DNA of 64,000 nucleotides from Lasiodiplodia sp. COLG20. Taxonomy: Eukaryota; Ascomycota; Dothideomycetes; Botryosphaeriales; Botryosphaeriaceae. The stretch lies in NCBI GenBank assembly GCA_009801085.1, contig VNWV01000001.1, positions 8,184,001 through 8,248,000 of the forward strand. Reading direction: 5' to 3'. The position numbers and the translations under genes were made by a program. Positions 22,337 through 33,059 of the stretch are shown here, in pieces (positions within the stretch are counted from its first letter, which is position 1; each line of letters opens with the position of its first letter). The notes beneath the pieces are model-generated. The model was not told where the DNA came from. It did no database searches and saw nothing but the letters and a program-made list of their open reading frames with translations.

Positions 22337-24415
22337 ATGGAAGAGACACCCCGGGCTGCGTCGGATGCTCCGCCCGCTCGGCGGAAGCATAGACCAGGCC
22401 TCCAGCGCATACAGATCGCTTGCGAGAGGTGCCGGAAACGGAAGAACAAGGTCAGTCATCCCGTCATTGAAACTCAGGCTTGTAGTTGATGAAATCAGTG
22501 TGATGGGAAGCTGCCTGAATGCTCGACATGCAAACGAGCCGGGGTGCCGTGCGTCGTTCTTGATCGCCTTACATACCGTGAATATCCTCGTGGCTACGTC
22601 GATGATCTGGAAGCCGAAGTGCAGCGCTTGAAGGCGAGGATCCACGAGTTGGAGCAAGAAGCAAATGCCCTTCGAGCATCTGCATCCAGCCCCACCGAGC
22701 GTGCAGGCGATCCAGAGCAGTTGGCGGATGCCCAACCCGACGGCTTTGCAGAGAACATCAACATCGTTCCACGTGACGTCACTTCGGGACGCAAATTTGT
22801 CGGAGACTCAAGTGGCCTTTTCTTCGGCAACGTTGTACAGGCTGTCCTGACTCAGGCCGACTACAAGCAGGACCATGGCCCGCCGCGTGAAAGTCTGAGT
22901 CTGCGAGTAGGAGATCGTCTATCTACCACCTCGCCCTCAGTAGCATCTCTCTGCGTAACAGAAAACACGTTCCCGGAGCCTGAATTGGCAGATCGCTTGC
23001 AGCGTGCATACTTTACCCACCGATGGCCCGCTCTTCCCGTGCTGCATCGAACATCATTCCTGGAAAAGCATTTCGCGCCCGTCATGGCCTCGAAGAATTC
23101 TGCAGATGAGGCATCACTCTTTCTAACGTTCATGGTATTCGCCCTGGGGTCGATTGATCTACAAAGGCAAGAACATGACCTGAGTGATCGCCATTTGGAC
23201 TTCTTCAACGTTGCCACCCAAAACTATCTCCAAGGTCTCATGAAGGCAGACAATATGCAGACCGTACAGGGTCTTTGTCTCGTGACTGTCTTTGCCATCA
23301 ATGAGCAGCGCAGCGCTAATGCATGGCACGTGGCTGGCCAAGCCATGCGATTCGCCATTGATCTTGGCCTTCACAGGATGTCTGCAAAGCCCCAGCTGGA
23401 CTTATTCGACGTCGAGATGAGGAAAAGGGTCTTTTGGTCTGCCTATTCTTTGGATCGCAATGTATCTCTTGCACTGGGAAGGCCGTTCGCCATCAGAGAT
23501 GCAGAAATCAACGTCCCGCTTCCCGAACCTTTAACCGACCAAGAAATCTCAAGCACCGAAGCTCCATCTCCCCGGCCTCTCGACCCCCTCGATATGTCTA
23601 CATTTATCCATATCATCAAAGTACGCCAGTTGCAGTCCAAGATCCAGGATACCTTTTACACCGCCGATGCCACCTACATCGCCCAAGAGACGGCAGATTT
23701 CCAACGAACGTTTCTTCGCACTGAGCTGGACAACTGGGTTGCACAGGCCCCTCGCTATTCTCACCCGACACTGGTTACCTTTCAGTCAACCGAGTGGTTC
23801 CAAATTGCTCACTCACATGCCCTTCTTCTCCTCTATCGCCCGTCACCAGGATGCCCCGAGGCAAATCTGGCGTCTCTGCAAATCTGCGCCGACGCTGCAA
23901 TCACACTTATCAGCTCCTACTCCTCGCTTTATGCCAAGAACAAAATCACTTACACTTGGATTGCTCTGCACTCCCTGTTCATGGCGAGCATCACCATGCT
24001 CTACACCTTGTGGGTCAGTCCGGAGATCCGGAAGACCACGAGCAAAAGGGTCGCAAAATCAAACGTCACGTCCTGTCTGGCGCTGCTCGAAGTCATGGCT
24101 GATCACTGGCCGCTGGCAAACCGCTGCCACGAAATTATTGATCGCCTTGGGAAGGCGTCGGTGGCACTCTTCGATTCGCCCGCGGTTAATGCAGGGCCTG
24201 CCGGCCCATCATTGGAGGAAGACAATCAGTACTACGGCCAGATTACCTCTGACTACATGGATTGGTTTGGCACTCGAGACCCCGGTATGCCGTCGTCTTT
24301 GGGGCCACTTGCAAATGCTTCGGAGCAGACCCGTGCATGCAACGGCGTAGATCTTGGCTTGCCATTCTTTGACAATTTGGATATGCTACCAGAATTAGAC
24401 AATCTATTTTCCTGA
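22337..24415 (+). CDS. Zn2Cys6 transcription factor (likely cluster regulator)
   Basis: A 676-residue fungal regulator, exons 22337-22450 and 22499-24415. The 48-nt intron falls inside the zinc cluster, just before Cys39. Spliced, the cysteines are C29-x2-C32-x6-C39-x6-C46-x2-C49-x6-C56. A linker and a coiled-coil follow (VDDLEAEVQRLKARIHELEQEANALRA by residues), fitting dimer binding to paired CGG sites. The fungal-specific regulatory domain (PF04082 type) covers about residues 170-450: LQRAYFTHRWPALPVLHRTSF, RSANAWHVAGQAMRFAIDLGLH and RKRVFWSAYSLDRNVSLALGRP. It sits in the middle of the metabolic block, between the fusion gene and the carrier, which suggests it controls them. Confidence 0.93.
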
Positions 24416-24512
24416 GTACCGAGTAAAATGCTAGCGCTTTTGGTCAGGCACTTCCAGATTACGTGTACGCGGAACCGATTGCCCGAAAAGCTCGAGTCTA
24501 CCCGGGCAACAT

Positions 24513-24524
24513 CGGAAGCTTCCG
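24513..24524. promoter_or_regulatory. CGGAAGCTTCCG palindrome in carrier promoter
   Basis: A perfect CGG-N6-CCG palindrome 117 nt before the Yhm2-like start codon. The inner six bases differ from the ATGCAT form seen elsewhere, so it may be a weaker site of the same regulator or a site for another one. Confidence 0.5.
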
Positions 24525-24640
24525 ACCCGAATCAGCTCAACGTAAACACCAGGAGCAGTACAAGTGCTTAATCTTTGCTATTGAACAACCTCCCTTCTCA
24601 CACGGCAAGCTGCCACTCGAACTCCTTCATTCACCTCGAC

Positions 24641-25807
24641 ATGGATCAGCAAACTGCCATGGACGTGTCTACTTCGCAGCGCACACAGCCTGTGCTAAAG
24701 GCAGCGAAGAAGAACAAAGTGTCCTGGGAGAATTTACTCATTGGAGCTGCTATGAATGTGTTTCAAGGTAAAGCTCACTGTGCCATTTAAACAACATGGC
24801 TTTGTGCGCTGATCACTTTTTCACTGTCAAGTCACAAGTTTGGGACAGCCTCTCGAGAACATTAAGACATACGTAAGTACTTCATATGAGCTCTTTCGAG
24901 ACTACCCGGGCTGATACCTAAGGAGGTTTCCGCGAACCGGAACGCGCCGCTCTCTGAAGCAGTGCGGGAAATATGGGCCCGAGGTCCTATCAAAGGCTTC
25001 TACCAAGGACTAATTCCTTGGGTATGCATCTCCGAGTGCCCCCCACAGCTAATTGATCCACTAACACAAAGGAAGGCATGGCTGGAAGCCTCCACAAAGG
25101 GCGCGATTCTGATCTTGACCTCGTCCGAAGTCCAGTACCAGGCATCTCACGCATTCGGCCTCTCGCCCGCCGTGGCTGCCACGGCCGGCGGCGTAGCAGG
25201 CGGAGCAGCTCAGTCGTACCTTACCATGGGCATGACTACGTGCATGAAGACGGTCGAAGTCACGAGGAACAAGACGGCGGCCGCAGGAAAAAGAGTTCCC
25301 GGGACCATGGAAACCTTCTTCAACATCCTGCGCACGCAGGGCATCAGAGGCGTGAATAAGGGCGTCAACGCCGTTGCCTTGCGCCAGATCACCGGCTGGT
25401 CGTCGCGGATGGGCATTTCGAGAGCGGCCGAGGCACCCATCCGATCGTTGAGTGGGAAGCAACCGGGCGAGAAACTGTCCATGTGTGAGAAGATTGCGGC
25501 TTCGACGATTGGCGGTGCGTTGAGCTGTTGGAACCAGCCGTTCGAGGCGAGTACACTCCCAATTTCTTACTGTCGTTGTTGGTGACTAACAATGGTACAG
25601 GTGATAAGGGTAGACATGCAAGCGGTCAAGACCGCCCAAACAATGACCAAGCCGACGATGCTGTCAACAGCTCAACTGATCTGGCGAGAGAATGGCTTTG
25701 GCGGTTTCTTCCGCGGAGTTGTTCCCCGCATTGGAGTTGCGGCTTGGGCAACAATCTGCATGGTTGGTCTTGGAGACACCGTCCGTGAGAGATTTGGCGC
25801 AAAATGA
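24641..25807 (+). CDS. Yhm2-type mitochondrial citrate/2-oxoglutarate carrier
   Basis: A 313-residue carrier, exons 24641-24767, 24832-24872, 24926-25021, 25076-25546 and 25601-25807. It reads like yeast Yhm2: TSLGQPLENIKTY, YQGLIPWAWLEASTKGA, YLTMGMTTCMKTVEVTR, INKGVNAVALRQ-like text and WNQPFEVIRVDMQ. The PLEN-K and PFEVIR elements are the carrier-signature salt-bridge motifs. Yhm2 exchanges mitochondrial citrate for cytosolic 2-oxoglutarate across the inner membrane. The fourth intron (25547-25600) must use a GC donor (GAG/GCGAGT) to keep NQPFE-VIRV. At the second intron two acceptors three bases apart (after 24922 or 24925) add or drop one Glu. I expect it to be a cluster paralogue beside a housekeeping copy, but that copy is not in this window. 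Confidence 0.9.
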
Positions 25808-25984
25808 GACTCTAAATGTTGTGTTGCTGTACCATCTCAGGATAATGAAATGCGCTTGCAAAATTTGATTTCTCCACTGGGTCAGAGATTAATGTCTTTA
25901 CTGAATTGCGCGGCGGATGTAACCGCCTTCCAATCAAGCGCTGCTGAAAGTCAGCGAGGCGGGAGATCGACTATTTCCCGGATG

Positions 25985-25996
25985 CGGATGCACCCG
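25985..25996. promoter_or_regulatory. CGGATGCACCCG site in aconitase promoter
   Basis: A CGG-N6-CCG element 97 nt before the aconitase start, differing from the regulator-promoter palindrome by one base in twelve. It lies in the 285-nt spacer between the carrier stop and the aconitase Met, followed by the same CGACC extension as at 22247. Confidence 0.6.
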
Positions 25997-26092
25997 CGAC
26001 CAATGAGACCCCAACGCATTTCAGCAATCAATAAGAGGCTGCAACTCCGGACAGCAGCCACACTCCATTCTTCGAAGTTATCTGAATCTCAA

Positions 26093-28594
26093 ATGTCAAC
26101 TCTGTTTGCAAGAGTCAGGAGGCCGGTCGTCGGCCCGAGGCCAAACCTTTGTCAGACTCGGAGCTTTGCCTCCGTTGGCGGAGCAGTCGGCAGAGCTCCC
26201 ATGAGCAGATACGAGCAGCACTCTTTCATCGACTATGCTGCCGTAGATTCCAAGATCCGTGCAGTCCGAGACAGGTGTGTTGTCCAGCTACGGCGTCCGT
26301 TCTTAGCACTCTAATGACAATTACAGGCTGAAACGGCCTTTGACATACTCCGAGAAAGTCATCTACGGCCATTTAGATAACGTGGAGGAAGCCGACATTC
26401 GCCGTGGTGAATCTTACCTCAAACTCCGTCCAACCCGAATCGCTTGCCAAGATGCAACTGCACAAATGGCACTAATTCAATTCATGTCCGCAAATCTGGA
26501 TACAGTGGCTGTTCCCACAACTGTCCATTGTGATCACCTGGTTGTTGCCAAGGAAGGTAGCGAAGCGGACCTCGCCTCAGCAAACTCTACCAATGTTGAG
26601 GTGTACAAGTTCCTTCAGCAGGTGTGTCGGAAGTATGGGGCAGGGTTCTGGAAGCCGGGCGCAGGCATCATCCATCAGATCGTGCTGGAAAACTACGCCT
26701 ACCCTGGTGGTCTCATGATTGGTACAGACTCGCATACACCAAATGCGGGAGGGCTTGGCATGGCGGCCATCGGCGTAGGAGGTGCAGACGCAGTTGATGT
26801 CATGGCCGGTCTTGCGTGGGAGTTGAAAACCCCGAAGGTCATCGGAGTCAACCTGACGGGCAAGCTTTCTGGCTGGGCGTCTCCAAAAGGTAACGCAATA
26901 TATCAACAAATATGGCGGTAAGCTGACTGTGGCAGATGTGATCCTCAAGCTCGCTGGAGAGCTTACAGTCAAAGGAGCAACAGGCTCCGTGATCGAGTAT
27001 TTTGGTGAGGGAGTTCATTCCCTCTCGTCCACTGGAATGGCTACCATCTGTAACATGGGAGCTGAAACTGGGGCCACTACCTCAATCTTCCCGTACACCG
27101 AAGCCACAGCTGCATATCTCGACGCCACCAACCGGACGTATCTAAGGGAAGAGGCCTCGCATTGGAGGCATAATTTCTTGGCCGACTCGGGCGCAGAATA
27201 CGATCGAGTCATCAACATAGATCTTTCGAAGCTCGAGCCGTTCATAAACGGACCTTCCACTCCAGACCTTGCAACTCCAACCTCGGCCTTCAAAGAAGAA
27301 GTCACCAAGAATTCGTGGCCTGAGAATGTGAGTGCTGGGTTGATCGGCTCATGCACCAATTCTTCATTCGAGGACCTCAGCAGAGCCGCTGCACTGGCAA
27401 AGCAAGCCATCGATGCTGGCCTCAAGCCCCGAGCGCCACTCTACCTGTCACCGGGAAGTGAACAGACCAGGGCGACACTAGATTATTCAGGAGTCCTTTC
27501 TGTATTTGACCAGGCTGGAGCTACGCTCCTTGCAAACGCTTGCGGGCCATGCTGTGGCTCCTGGAACCGTCAGGATATGGAAAAGGTAACTGGCCCGTCC
27601 CCTGCCTTCATTTTTAAAGCTAATGGTTAGAAAGGGCGTCAAGAACTCCATCGTCACATCTTACAACCGAAACTTCACGGGTCGTCTGGACAGCAACCCG
27701 GCTACGAGCATTTTTCTAGCGTCTCCCGAGACAGTTATTGCCAAAACATTCTCCGGTCGACTTGATTTTGATCCAGCTACTGATGGAATTGAAACGCCAA
27801 CTGGCACATTCAAATTCAATCCCCCTCCTCCAGGGGCACTCCCATCCAGTGGGTACAATCAAGCAGATTACGTCTACGCAGCACCTCCGACGGAACGCTC
27901 GGAAGTTGAAGTAGACATTTCACCAAGCTCAGATCGTATCCAGCGTCTTGAGCCATTCAAGCCTTGGGACGGCAAAGACTTCATAGACTTGCCCATCCTC
28001 ATAAAAGTTGAAGGTAAATGTACGACTGACCACATCACACCCGCTGGCCCTTGGTTCCGGTACCGTGGACACCTGGAGAATATTTCCAACAATACTCTCA
28101 TTGGTGCCGTCAATGCAGCAAACAAGAAAGTCAATCAGGTCGAGAACGTTTTCACCGGCGAAGTTTCTGGCGTTCCTGATACAGCAAGGGACTACAAGAA
28201 ACGTGGCCAGCAGTGGGTGGTGATTGCAGACCACAACTATGGCGAGGGGTCTTCCAGGGAGCACGCTGCTCTGCAGCCACGATTCCTGAACGGGGTAGCC
28301 ATCATCGCCAAGTCGTTCGCACGTATACACGAGTCGAACTTGAAGAAGCAGGGTATGCTTCCTTTAACTTTCAAGAGCGATGCAGACTACGACAGGATCC
28401 AAGCTGAAGATCGGATCAGCTTGGTGGGCTTGGATGCGTTTCAGCCCAGCCAGCCGGTGACCATGCTGGTAAAGCGCAAGGATGGCACCTCGTGGGAGAC
28501 ACAGTTGGAACACACTTTCAATCACGAGCAGATCATGTACTTCAAAGCAGGTAGCGCGCTGAACTTGATGGCACAAACTGCCGGATCAGGTTGA
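26093..28594 (+). CDS. Divergent mitochondrial aconitase
   Basis: A 784-residue aconitase-family protein, exons 26093-26274, 26327-26889, 26936-27585 and 27635-28594. The N-terminus ([18 protein letters not shown]...RSFASVGG) looks like a mitochondrial presequence. Core motifs are [21 protein letters not shown], the iron-sulphur Cys388 in GSCTNSS, Cys451 and Cys454 in [22 protein letters not shown], and the active-site [12 protein letters not shown]. Usual aconitases read CGPCIGQWDR; here an extra Cys455 replaces Ile, with Ser for Gln and Asn for Asp. TGRND is TGRLD. All three cluster ligands and the catalytic Ser loop are kept, so a hydratase is expected, but perhaps on a modified tricarboxylate instead of citrate. 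It lies between the citrate carrier and the permease. Confidence 0.93.
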
Positions 28595-29234
28595 TTTGCG
28601 TAGGTGAACAGATAGTCTGGCAAAACAATAATACAGCTTGATTTCCTGAGCCATTCCTTCTTCAAACTCACACCATAACCTTTATGTTTTGAACCAAGCT
28701 TGACATAAAAAAAAACACAGTGCCCGCTTCATGAGACCTAAGTATAAGCTCCTCTGATGATCCAATTTATATGGGTGCTCATTTCACACTCTATTGAGCA
28801 CATTCTTGGTTAGAAGAGCTTAAAATTCAATTCTGCTTGAACTTCACTTCTTATCTCCGCTCTCCTAGTAATGAGGTGATTATACCTGTGGCAAGACGCG
28901 GCAAAATCCATCGGCAATTCCCACAACTCACGGAGACGCCAAAGCTAGCGGCAAGCGTTTCCCACGAAGCGTGACTCCAACCCCGCACTTCCCCAGATAA
29001 TTCCCATCCCACTATCAGGTCATCTCCACACTTGTCGGTTACATCCGTGAGGTGTCAAGCTTTGGACACGGACATCAGCGGACCAATCATGATCACTGTG
29101 TTTTCCCTGCGCATCCGTGGACATGTTCTGAAGCATTCCCACAAGCTCAAGAAGCAATAAATAGTGCCCTCTACTACTGGTGTCACTCAACCGGAAATTC
29201 CTCTCAAGCCATTCAGGGTCACTTCGGTTTCGCC
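28595..29234. promoter_or_regulatory. MFS promoter with CGGTTACATCCG site
   Basis: This 640-nt spacer precedes the permease gene. CGGTTACATCCG lies at 29036-29047, and half sites CATCCG and CGGAC occur nearby (29060-29125). The left part near 28700 has an A9 run and AT-rich 3' flank of the aconitase gene. No gene seen. Confidence 0.55.
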
Positions 29235-31048
29235 ATGTCTTCTGTCTTTGCACGATCCCCTCTGGGAAAGTATGTGGCCAGCATCACAGCCTCCCCAAAT
29301 GGCCTCTTCAACAGGCATTTAATTTTAACCGTAATCATGTACGCCCTTGGCGGCATGCCAAAAGGTGAGCGCCCTCCTCAAAGGTTTTGATGGCTTTCGT
29401 GTCTGACGTTGGACTGCAGGGTGGGACGAGGGCACTACTGCGTCCATCACTCAACTCAAGGCGTTTCAGCGAGAGTTCGGTATAACTCCATCAGACAACC
29501 CCGACCAAATATCCAACATCGTATCCTTCGTCAACATCACAGCTGGCATCGGCGCGCTGCTGTCGTTCCTGCTGAATGATCGCCTCGGCCGCATCTGGTC
29601 GTACCGACTTTACATGGCGGTCTATACGATCGGCAACATCATCGAGACCTTCTCAAGCGGCAGCCTACCCGCACTCTACATTGGACGACTAGTGGCCGGC
29701 GCAGGTATCGGAGCCTGTACGGTGGTTGGCCCGATGGCCATTGTCGAAATCGCGCCGGCCGCCACGAGGGGGCTGATGACACTTTGGTTCAACGTGTGCA
29801 TGCTGTCCTCGCAGATGGTCGGCATCTTCACCGTCTTCGGCTGCGACCGCCACGTTTCGCGCGACACGAACCTGCAGTACCAGATTCCGTTCTTTGTGCA
29901 GTGCTTCGTGCCGGCAATCGGAATCACCATGTCATTCTTCCTGTACGAGTCGCCACGATGGCTCTGTCTCAGGGGTAGGCATGAGGAGGCTTTCTCAACA
30001 CTTGTCACCATCAGGGGACTAGGCCAAGATCACGCCTACCTCGTTGCGGAATGGGACCAGATGCGCGATCAGGTCGCCCGGGAGAAGGAGGAGTTTGGCG
30101 GCCTCGGTTACATCTCGATTCTTCGAGAGACTTTCTGCGTTCGGGCCAACCTGAGGCGCGTTCAGCTGGTTGTTGTGGCCTACATCCTCGCGCAGTTTTC
30201 TGGCGCGAACTCAGTCACCAATTACCTGCCAGAGATATTCGGCATTGTTGGTGTGGAGTCAACTGATGTCAAGGTCTACGCTTCAGGCCTCTACGCTCTC
30301 GCCAAGCTGATTTGTTGTGTGGCTGCCTCATTGCTGTTCGTCGACGTTATTGGCCGACGGAAGTCACTGTTCATTGGCATCACTGTACAAATGCTTTGTC
30401 ACAGCTACCTCGCCGGCTATCTGAATTTCTTTGTTAGAGATGAAGACAGCGTTCCGAAAGGGGCTTCAGATGCCGCCATTGCCGTCATCTACATTCACGC
30501 CTTTGGGTGGGCCGTAGGTAAGACGCCCCTGTTTTATGCCACTCCACTCTCAAATATCAAATACTTATACAATTTTAGGCCTCTATACCTTACCATATCT
30601 GTTCGGCGCAGAGCTCTGGCCCAACAGGCTTCGCTCCTTTGGTGGTTCGCTTTCACAATGCTTCCATTGGCTCTTCTACTTCGGTATCACCAAGGCAACT
30701 CCGTCTCTCCTCAACTCCATGAATCAGTGGGGCGCTTTTGTCTTCTTTGCTGCCTGGTGCTTTATTGCCATCATTTACGTATTTATCTCGGTCCCAGAAA
30801 CCGCTGGCCGAGCTTTGGAAAACATCGACGATCTTTTCCAGCACCCGTGGTACATGATGAGGAAGTATGCGCGCACAAATACCACAGTCACAGATAAAGC
30901 TCTTTCTTCGGCATCAAGGTACGGTCATGGCTACGAGTGGAGATTCCTTCCCAGCTAACTGTTTCCCAGAGATCATGCGGAGAAAATTGAGGAACATGCG
31001 AAGTATGAGGTTGAGAAAATTGAGGATGTTGAGCACGGCAGGAATTAA
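29235..31048 (+). CDS. MFS permease, sugar/quinate type
   Basis: A 548-residue transporter from four exons: 29235-29364, 29420-30517, 30579-30918 and 30970-31048. The joins restore GGMPK-GWDEG, GWAV-GLYTLPYLFGAELWP and SASR-DHAEK. Sugar-porter features are visible: NDRLGRIWSYR after helix 2, GRLVAGAGIGACTVVGPM, YESPRWL after helix 6, the DVIGRRKSLF loop, and PETAGRALENID after helix 12. The pattern recalls fungal quinate permeases and related acid/sugar importers of the plasma membrane. The tail is charged (EKIEEHAKYEVEKIEDVEH). In this context it is the likely importer of the pathway substrate, which is an inference. Confidence 0.9.
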
Positions 31049-31520
31049 GTTCCAACCTCATTGTTGATGGTGAAGGACTTTTCTTTACGCAAAAACATTT
31101 CGGTGCAAAGGTGGCACGATGATGGAAGAAGGGAAAAGCAGGAGTGCTGTTGAGTAATATCTATCAGACAATCTTCAGCTTTGTCTGAATTCAACAAACC
31201 AATTGCTACAGACCTCTCTCTGGAGTATTTTCAATGGCGATACGTAATTTCAAATAGTGGGTCTGTCTAAGAAGCGATCAAAAGACATAAAGGAGATCAC
31301 GCCCAGTTGAAATCCTACTGCAGTTCTCATAATGCCTCTGCGAATGCATCCGCAGTTAGGAATGCGGATGCGTCGGGTCATCTCCGCTCAAACCACCTTT
31401 ATCGGATGTCCCCGAATCAAATCATACTTAAGTAATACGCATATCCACAGTAAGTCACAGTCTCCGGAATCAGTCTTGGCATATCGTGCGGGGTTGGCCT
31501 TGGGTGGAGAAACGCCAAGT
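31049..31520. promoter_or_regulatory. Amidohydrolase promoter with near-palindromic site
   Basis: The spacer holds CTGCGAATGCATCCGCAG at 31338-31355, an 18-bp palindrome with one mismatch that contains CGAATGCATCCG, one base from the regulator-promoter site. A second element CGGATGCGTCGG follows at about 31365. A frame opens from ATG 31332 through this site, but I treat it as leader, since the downstream Met 31521 gives the better start. Confidence 0.55.
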
Positions 31521-32700
31521 ATGAACGGGCCAGTATCTATGCCAGAGAGTCGCAAAGGCCACGACTCCGATACCGCGAAAAATTTGATGGCTCTGGCTCC
31601 CTCAATGGCTCTTTCGAACGGCTTTCCGGCCGCTAATGGCGTACGTCTGGGGCCCAACAGGTGCGTAAACAAGAAGCCTTCCACGACAGAGCTGACTCGT
31701 GTAGCTTGGCTCCCCCAAATGCAAGCAGCGATGTTGCCTGGCACCTGCCTCAGGGGTCCTGGGAAACTCATGTTCATGTGTTTGACCCAAGGTATCCTTA
31801 CTCGCCCGAGCGACAATATACCCCAGTTTCAGCCCTGTACGACGAGCTGTTGGAGTTCAACTCCAACCTCAGCGTGACTGATTTGCCCGGAAACATTGTT
31901 CTTGTCCAGCCATCACCTTACGGGTCGGACAATTCCTTGATTTTGGATCTTCTCCGAAACCATTCCCTTTCTCAGCAGAGCAGCCTCCTTCGCGCCATTG
32001 CCGTCATCGACCCCGAGAACGTGACGGATGAAGAGCTCCACGAGATGAACGCGCTTGGCGTGAGAGGCATTCGCATCAATACCCAGGCAGCCAATTCCAC
32101 AGAGACTGCCGAGGAGCTGCGCAGAAACATCACGGCCGCCGTGGAGAGAGTCAAGGGTTTCAACAATTGGAAATGCCAGCTGTACATCTCCGGGGACAGT
32201 TGGGACTGTGAGTTATCCCCAGCGGATCAGCGCTGCATATCGCTGATTCGAGCCCTCTAGATATCCATGATCTTGTCCGTGATCTCCCCATCCCGGTCAT
32301 TGCAGATCACCAGGGCGGCATGGGAGGCCTCACAAAGCTTGCGAATGGGAGCACAGACGTGACTGCCCAGCCGGGCTTTGCGTCCCTTCTCGACTTGGCC
32401 AAGAGTGGGAAGGTTTTTGTCAAGATTTCGGCGTTGTATCGCTCGTCGAAGTTAACCGTGGGTGGCTATGATGACCTGGAGCCGCTTGTCAAGGTCTTTG
32501 CCCAAGAAGTCCCGCAACAGCTCATTTGGGGTTCAGATTGGCCTCACACTGGGTCAAACCGTACAGAGGCCACGAGATATGTACCAGAACCATTCCGGAA
32601 GGTCGACAATGAGGCTGTTTTGAAGAACATCAGAAAGTGGGTAGGGTATGACGTTTGGCGCCAGATGACGGTGGTCACCCCCGGGAAAATCTATATCTGA
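31521..32700 (+). CDS. Amidohydrolase (PF04909), pyrone-dicarboxylate-lactonase-like
   Basis: A 360-residue metal-dependent hydrolase, exons 31521-31660, 31705-32207 and 32261-32700. The TIM-barrel starts with WETHVHVFDP (the HxH metal motif). RAIAVIDPENV, LHEMNALGVRGIRINTQA, IPVIADHQGGMGG (His on strand 6) and LIWGSDWPHTG (the Asp of strand 8, typical SDWPH) follow. This set fits the amidohydrolase_2 family, which includes LigI, the lactonase opening 2-pyrone-4,6-dicarboxylate to 4-oxalomesaconate, and 4-sulfomuconolactone hydrolase. The first intron is only 44 nt, so the N-terminal 46 residues are the least sure part. Located beside a PrpF/GalD-type gene, whose family acts on 4-oxalomesaconate; the pairing suggests a linked step. 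Confidence 0.83.
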
Positions 32701-33059
32701 ACATGTTTCCCAAACATTTTGGCGCTGATGCAATTTGCATCATTCCGTCTTGCTGCACTGGTGGAGATGTATGGTTCTCAGTTGCACTTCTTTGTCTCAC
32801 AGGGGGCATGTGGGCGTCAGCAAATCTACCATGTAGAAAGTGTTTATGATCAAAGTATCTATCCATTAGCATTAACAGCTATTTGAATGTTTTACATTAT
32901 GTTCTCGTCAAAGTAATCAAAAACTTTCGACTCTCGGAAGACCGGCGAGTCAACTGGACCATCGGCTACATCCGAGGTTCGCGGAGATCTACTACTACAT
33001 TTAAATTACTGTAGCATCAAGACGAGAGGCATACACTACCATCAATCAACCATCTAATC
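32701..33059. promoter_or_regulatory. PrpF promoter with CGGCTACATCCG site
   Basis: A 359-nt spacer with CGGCTACATCCG at 32963-32974, 86 nt before the PrpF start. It matches the permease-promoter site in eleven of twelve bases. The left half is AT-rich 3' flank of the amidohydrolase gene. Confidence 0.6.
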
